Assembly: GCA_026994125.1 (NCBI GenBank)
Contig: JALWRJ010000602.1
Location: 1-9,889 of the forward strand
Reading direction: 5' to 3'
Source of the DNA: Cyclobacteriaceae bacterium
Lineage (GTDB): Bacteria; Bacteroidota; Bacteroidia; Cytophagales; Cyclobacteriaceae
DNA length: 9,889 nucleotides
In this document: positions 8,501-9,889 of the stretch, one piece after another
How the letters are laid out: every line of letters starts with the position of its first letter
How positions within the stretch are numbered: the stretch's first letter is position 1
Program-made: the position numbers and the translations under genes
Notes under the pieces: generated by a model
The model's input: only the letters and a program-made list of their open reading frames with translations
The model's database searches: none
What the model was told of the DNA's origin: nothing

Positions 8501-9889
8501 TACTCATATTACTCCAGGTGCCATCAGAGAAGTTATTATTGGCGCCACTGGTAGCCACATTAGCACCGGCTTGAACATCCAGCCCACCATCAACTAATGT
8601 TGATATTTCGTAATATCTGGCATTAATAGTACCCCCACTTACAATATCGATATTGATGCGGTAGTTACCAGCCACTCTATCTATTCGTGCTAAGTTACCA
8701 CTTGTTCCAACCAAATTCAGCGTTCCGTTTACGGTTAATGATGGGTTGGGCTGGTTGGTATCATCGCTCCCATTATCAGAAGCATTGAATAACAAACTAG
8801 AACCGGCTGGTATGTTTAAGGTTGCTCCTGTAGCTATCACATGCTGCTCAGCATCCGGATTACCAGGGTCGTTATTTCCTAATGTTAAATCGAAGCCATT
8901 GGCATCTAAGGTAGCTCCTGTACCTAAGGTTAAATCCTCTTGGATAAGTAAATCGCTTAAAATGGTATAAGTACGATTGTTCGTATTGGTCTGATTAAAT
9001 GTTACATTGTAAAAATCAAATCCGTTATTATCTATGGATTTAGCATTGGTATCGGTACTTTCAAAGGCTACCGTTGACGTATAATCGTAAAAATTACCTG
9101 CATTGCCCCAATTGCCACGTACAACCAGATCGCCTACGGTTGTGCCGCCATCGTTCGACATGTAAACGGATACTCCGTTATTAATGGTTACATCATTTAC
9201 ATTATAGGTGGTTACCACATACTTAGCCCCGGTACCGGCAAAGGTTATGTTGTTCCAGGTTCTAGCTTTGGTAAGAGTTTGCGTACCTAATCGATCTAAA
9301 ACTATGTCAGCATTCTGGGTAGTCAGCGTTTCGGTATTATCATCGTTAATGCTAGTAATAGCAAAGGTATGGGTAAGCGATCCAAAATCGACTGTTGCAT
9401 TGCTAAAAAACTCAATTTGCCCACCATCAATATTCAGTCCATTATTTACAATGGTTTTAGTTCCTCCTCCATTTTCGAATCGGGTGGTTTGTAAGCTATG
9501 GTTAGCTCCGGGGTCTATGGTTTGAGCCCCGGTTCTATTAAAATTAAGTGTAAAATTGGTATGATTAAAGGTACCGTTATTTGTAAAATTAGCCCCTGAA
9601 AATTCCATATCCCTGGCCAGGTTTACAGTTACCCCATTATTAATAGTAAGGTCTCCACTTACTCTAAAAAAATCTTGCCCTTGGGTTAGGGCTTTAGTTC
9701 CCGAACCGGTAAATACCACAGTGGGTAAATTTACATAATCGATTGAAGCACTTGAGTAGCTGTAAATGTTCTGGTCAGTCCCATCAAACGTAACTGTAAC
9801 TGTAGATACAGAAGGCGTGTAATCTCTAAAATCCATATTAGTTCCGGAAAAGGTCATATCGAAGCCTCCATCAACTAACGTAGCATTGT
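2517..9889 (-). CDS. Giant T9SS-secreted repeat protein, probable surface adhesin-like protein (5' partial)
   Basis: The frame is open through the right edge and gives at least 2456 residues, ending RIVKQ then TAA. A methionine at 9857 is not the start: the frame continues upstream as NATLVDGGFD, which resembles the repeats inside the protein. Most of the chain is Gly/Asn/Thr/Asp-rich, with alternating short beta strands in about 17 degenerate units of 70-110 residues. The unit pattern is roughly G-T-V-x-F-x-G-x-x-x-Q-x-I, F-x-N-L-x-I, then G-D-L-T-I-x-x-G. This suggests a long beta-helix-like rod. Three macro-modules (8052-8714, 5701-6341, 4392-5009) interrupt the units. The C-terminal order is a beta-rich module (3102-3539), a fibronectin-III-like domain (2802-3083) and a T9SS type A sorting domain (2520-2774). 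I see a single cysteine (in NINCVAG), as expected for an extracellular protein. The signal peptide and N-terminus lie outside the window. Adhesion is inferred from architecture; the ligand is unknown and no catalytic domain is visible. Confidence 0.93.
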   Translation of the reverse strand, partial: NATLVDGGFDMTFSGTNMDFRDYTPSVSTVTVTFDGTDQNIYSYSSASIDYVNLPTVVFTGSGTKALTQGQDFFRVSGDLTINNGVTVNLARDMEFSGANFTNNGTFNHTNFTLNFNRTGAQTIDPGANHSLQTTRFENGGGTKTIVNNGLNIDGGQIEFFSNATVDFGSLTHTFAITSINDDNTETLTTQNADIVLDRLGTQTLTKARTWNNITFAGTGAKYVVTTYNVNDVTINNGVSVYMSNDGGTTVGDLVVRGNWGNAGNFYDYTSTVAFESTDTNAKSIDNNGFDFYNVTFNQTNTNNRTYTILSDLLIQEDLTLGTGATLDANGFDLTLGNNDPGNPDAEQHVIATGATLNIPAGSSLLFNASDNGSDDTNQPNPSLTVNGTLNLVGTSGNLARIDRVAGNYRINIDIVSGGTINARYYEISTLVDGGLDVQAGANVATSGANNNFSDGTWSNMSTSNSGNYVYLNFEADATGLADISNVTFNHGGAPVQGVHFNVRRSAGAAGGAITFAGTINGLLAGEFYEDDSGSGVTNPGNIIWPPLSFTTWTGNVDSNWATAGNWTAGVPTNSLDAIIGLQTNNPVINATSGNGVAKSVTITNGILTLDNGNDLNSIGDVIIGQGSSNGILAVADPTSDIFISGGLTIGTNGIYIPGGGTITFNASGGTVTITPNSSSLNNLSFTGAATFLIAGSNVDIDGDINITNGTVSFSTNNYVATVGGDMLNTAPGSFSTATNGTVVLDGAAQSIKDINFNDLTVSGTGSKSFQGTSDIAGDLLVNSTLDANTATLTINGDVTIASAGTFDDGGGSHTFNGQYWTGTGAYAGTGTIVFARTGNQYINASKFNNLDIGGSNTKFLQGNTDVAGNLIIRNSIASMRFNTSLITNTSGTGTMTAEPGVNMYILGANNFPAGFGTYALDPTSLSRFEGTSDQTIRGGVQYGNLYLLNANTKTLGGDIDVDGYLRFNTATLDVSVNNYEIKLAGEWDNNNGGSFIARNGQVVLDGTAAGYQNIRADITGTKDFYNLRIDKSAGTARYLANGVDVTILNDLIVQNGEFRNWYSNRKLYVGGNINCVAGTIYTAGSYVMNKSTGTGFITSNGSVFYDLAINSGGTITVQDNLSVDNLFNVDAGTFNGNGKTIQLGNYLDVITIAGTYIAGAGGRLEIGNQASLTVTSTGTIELVGTAGSPVTITRRTTNDYNFSVQGTIKARNYLFEFMGLNGIKIESGATIDATDNLSDGTFTNGRSGGVLLNIESTQDLTGNPGRIENVVFPANPGGGAINVSKQIAGSGTVEFFDAVGAFAGADFENDPGNLINWTGTETLTWTAGAGTSDWFTAGNWKSSLGGNKVPTATDLVVVDATPVIQPIINVDGTAGTRAEAKTLTIDFGAIVTLNTSTDDANADLQISGDLTINGILITNSAADKIKVSGAWTRGPSGSFTQSTSKVVFATSGGVDVINNGSTPFYDVTIESGSYQLGSNTVVQDFTVAAGATFSLSSGNYQLEVQDDIAVAGAFDSQQGTIKMSGIDISPNGQTIDMGGNPVYNLVIYGFSLANFSMLSDLSVQNDLTITSGYFNLNNNTLNMGDGNGADVLDINDVGKLVVNGTSILNMGNSASIQMTSTALFSLVGTDAANVAVIKSQSGTYSFTFASGTLKAQYYEIRNLDANGLYMQTNAVLDATNNLSDGSFSNGTAGGRYLLLENDLPADITINNVVFNSGPAVNAKRLTGANNYIFNDASGVLAGSVFEEDSPPNGDTDGRIRWTYTSLITWTGAVSNDWNNAANWSGGVVPTALNDVLIPSGTPNDPILSTGAVGAAKDLTIQAGATMGFDSNGGASSLTLSGSFNNSGTFTHTEGAFNVNGSWTNTGTYTAVSNSLTHVYLAASTGNFLLETGGDPFYILEIDSDLSGDGDAVYQTVDAITVNKSLVVTDGTLQVTDPSHAITINNTSSTAGFEVKTTGTFIHGNGTITIQSNGTLSAIESDGSNLYNVVTSGSAPVDFFTTMVIENNLTLGAPTNATSANITINGNLTNTNTFTAGTSSVTLSGSSAQTISSTGGITFNNLTINNSSGLFPQLLLNDPVTVTGTLTLTDGVVATTVADVLHLNGGTLSGGSAASYVDGPFQITGSGILLYPVGDGNRYARIAAESLTGSNGFRAQYFDAPYSDVSNVVQSGGPLNHVSGSEYWDLTRTSGTSDPLVRLYWEDGSASGSDIQTLGSNDLVVAHYNGAAWESKGQGGTTGTTAAGSVISASVLTSLSPITFGSAFNLNALPIELLSFEAIAQERTVKLVWKTASELNNDFFTLLRSKDGKQFKEVAVVEGAGDAKVETAYRFVDERPYQGLSYYKLLQTDFDGTTVEVGLVAVQMSDNAMPLEIAAYPNPLGNSNLSISMAGLNTNEQVELDVVDAFGKEQTKQTYQADERGYLDAVIEQTQHWNAGVYVVRVLTEKGPVQLRIVKQ
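2520..2774 (-). other. T9SS type A C-terminal sorting domain
   Basis: The last 85 residues carry the hallmark YPNP (2751-2762), then a beta-rich stretch with VDAFGKE and an ending in GVYVVRVLTEKGPVQLRIVKQ. This is the TIGR04183-type sorting signal recognised by the type IX system of Bacteroidota. In characterised family members it directs passage through the outer membrane, is removed, and the protein is then anchored or released. It is read directly from the translated sequence and is strong evidence for the phylum. Confidence 0.95.
2802..3083 (-). other. Fibronectin-III-like domain before the sorting signal
   Basis: About 94 residues start LPIELLSFEA and contain VKLVWKTASELNNDFFTLLRS, then GLSYYKLLQTDFDG. 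The order W-x-T-A-S-E-x-N-N-x-x-F, R-S-x-D-G, Y-Y-x-L-x-Q-x-D-x-D-G is a common beta-sandwich that precedes T9SS sorting domains in Bacteroidota proteins. It probably acts as a spacer near the cell surface; no binding partner can be inferred. Confidence 0.85.
3102..3539 (-). other. Beta-rich module VDGPF...SPITFGS
   Basis: About 146 residues run from VDGPFQITGSG to SPITFGS. Landmarks are YPVGDGNRYARI, FRAQYF, HVSGSEYWDLTR, VRLYWEDGS and VVAHYNGAAWESKG. I recall this module, with the VDGP, FPVGdg and EYWdL signatures, between repeat regions and the terminal domains of many large T9SS cargo proteins in gliding Bacteroidota. Its function is unknown. The boundaries are my estimate from the first and last conserved motifs. 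Confidence 0.75.
3540..4391 (-). repeat. Beta-repeat units of the giant protein, C-terminal group
   Basis: I count about four degenerate units (around 284 residues) between macro-module 3 and the VDGPF module. Recognisable phrases are SLTLSGSFNNSGTFTHTEG, NVNGSWTNTGTYT, DPFYILEIDSD, NLYNVVTSG, ITINGNLTNTNTFTAG and SSAQTISSTGGITFNNLTI. The units resemble each other at protein level only; I see no long exact DNA repeat, so they are old, diverged copies. Confidence 0.7.
4392..5009 (-). repeat. Macro-module copy 3 (LVGT to WTG-NW-VP block)
   Basis: About 206 residues with the same landmarks as the other two copies, in the same order: LVGT (4998-5009), GTLKAQYYEIRNLDANGL, ATNNLSDGSFSNG, GVLAGSVFEED, IRW, TWTGAVSNDWNNAANWSGG (first Trp at 4578-4580), VVPTALNDVLIP, and AKDLTIQAGA. 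The Trp-rich half resembles a motif found in many secreted bacterial repeat proteins. It is the shortest of the three copies. Confidence 0.8.
5010..5700 (-). repeat. Beta-repeat units between macro-modules 2 and 3
   Basis: About 230 residues holding roughly three units: LQISGDLTINGILITN, SKVVFATSGGVDVINNG with FYDVTIESG, and GQTIDMGGNPVYNLVIYG followed by DLTITSGYFNLNNNTLNMG. This is the shortest inter-module stretch, so the spacing of the macro-modules is not constant. Confidence 0.7.
5701..6341 (-). repeat. Macro-module copy 2
   Basis: About 214 residues with landmarks LVGT (6330-6341), GTIKARNYLFEFMGLNGI, ATDNLSDGTFTNGRSGG, GAFAGADFENDPGNLINW, TWTAGAGTSDWFTAGNW (first Trp at 5910-5912), KVPTATDLVVV and AKTLTIDFGAIVTLNT. 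In this copy WTG is WTA and a few extra residues (SSLGGNK) precede VP. No frame disruption is seen. Confidence 0.8.
6342..8051 (-). repeat. Beta-repeat units between macro-modules 1 and 2
   Basis: About 570 residues with roughly seven units, the longest uninterrupted run in view. Typical phrases are GGTITFNASGGTVTI, NGTVVLDGAAQSIKDINFNDLTVSG, GTIVFARTGNQYINASKFNNLDIGG, DQTIRGGVQYGNLYLLNANTKTLGG and VFYDLAINSGGTITVQ. The only cysteine I noticed in the protein is in this stretch (NINCVAG). Confidence 0.7.
8052..8714 (-). repeat. Macro-module copy 1
   Basis: About 221 residues with landmarks LVGT (8703-8714), GTINARYYEISTLVDGGL, ANNNFSDGTWSN, GLLAGEFYEDD, IIW, TWTGNVDSNWATAGNWTAG (first Trp at 8229-8231), VPTNSLDAIIG and AKSVTITNGILTLDNG. 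It is the longest copy, with a few extra residues in the middle part. Confidence 0.8.
8715..9889 (-). repeat. Beta-repeat units upstream of macro-module 1, running off the window
   Basis: About 391 residues with roughly four units: VTVTFDGTDQNIYS then GDLTINNGVTVNL, TLNFNRTGAQTIDPG, DIVLDRLGTQTLTKARTWNNITFAG, and STVAFESTDTNAKSI with FYNVTFNQ. The unit at the edge (NATLVDGGFDMTFSG) is cut, so more repeats lie beyond the window. Confidence 0.7.

Noticed and set aside
3238..9525. Many plus-strand open frames of 60-143 codons opposite the giant gene
   Set aside because: The repeat-rich minus-strand coding sequence depletes stops on the other strand. The products are Val/Pro/Leu-rich artefacts without start signals or domains.
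2517..9889. CRISPR or tandem DNA repeat array suggested by recurring short phrases
   Set aside because: The repetition is degenerate and visible at the protein level only; there are no identical repeats with regular spacers.
2517..9889. Polysaccharide-degrading enzyme domain within the giant protein
   Set aside because: Reading the whole translation, I saw no glycoside hydrolase, lyase or protease motif in the visible part. A catalytic domain could still lie upstream of the window.

Overview
The window looks like chromosomal DNA of a member of the Bacteroidota, probably a gliding, Cytophaga-like or marine lineage. The evidence is a giant secreted protein ending in a type IX secretion (T9SS) type A sorting domain, TAnnTTTG-type -7 promoter elements, no clear Shine-Dalgarno sites, and moderately AT-rich DNA. 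I cannot name genus or species.

Layout, left to right. Positions 1-126 hold the last 41 codons of a plus-strand gene I do not recognise. Positions 154-543 hold rnpB, the class A RNase P RNA, with a matching -7 element just upstream (142-149) and a strong intrinsic terminator just downstream (558-584). Only 12 bases past that terminator begins a 386-residue sigma-54-type response regulator (597-1757) that has receiver and AAA+ domains but no C-terminal Fis-type DNA-binding domain. Seven bases after its stop, a convergent minus-strand gene (1765-2460) encodes a small exported protein of unknown function.

From 2517 to the right edge, one minus-strand gene fills three quarters of the window. It has at least 2456 codons and is still open at the edge. 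It encodes a cell-surface or secreted protein made of roughly 17 beta-strand-rich repeat units, three copies of a 206-221 residue macro-module centred on a TWT(G/A)...NW...VP motif, a beta-rich module, a fibronectin-III-like domain and a T9SS sorting domain. An intrinsic terminator (2481-2505) separates it from the small exported gene downstream.

The genes form no obvious single pathway: rnpB is housekeeping, the response regulator is a signalling protein of unknown target, and the two minus-strand genes encode exported products. I see no CRISPR array, insertion sequence, tRNA or phage gene. The points most worth a second look are a predicted leaderless start for the response regulator, its missing DNA-binding domain with a GAFTSA variant of the sigma-54 contact loop, and the macro-repeat design of the giant protein.
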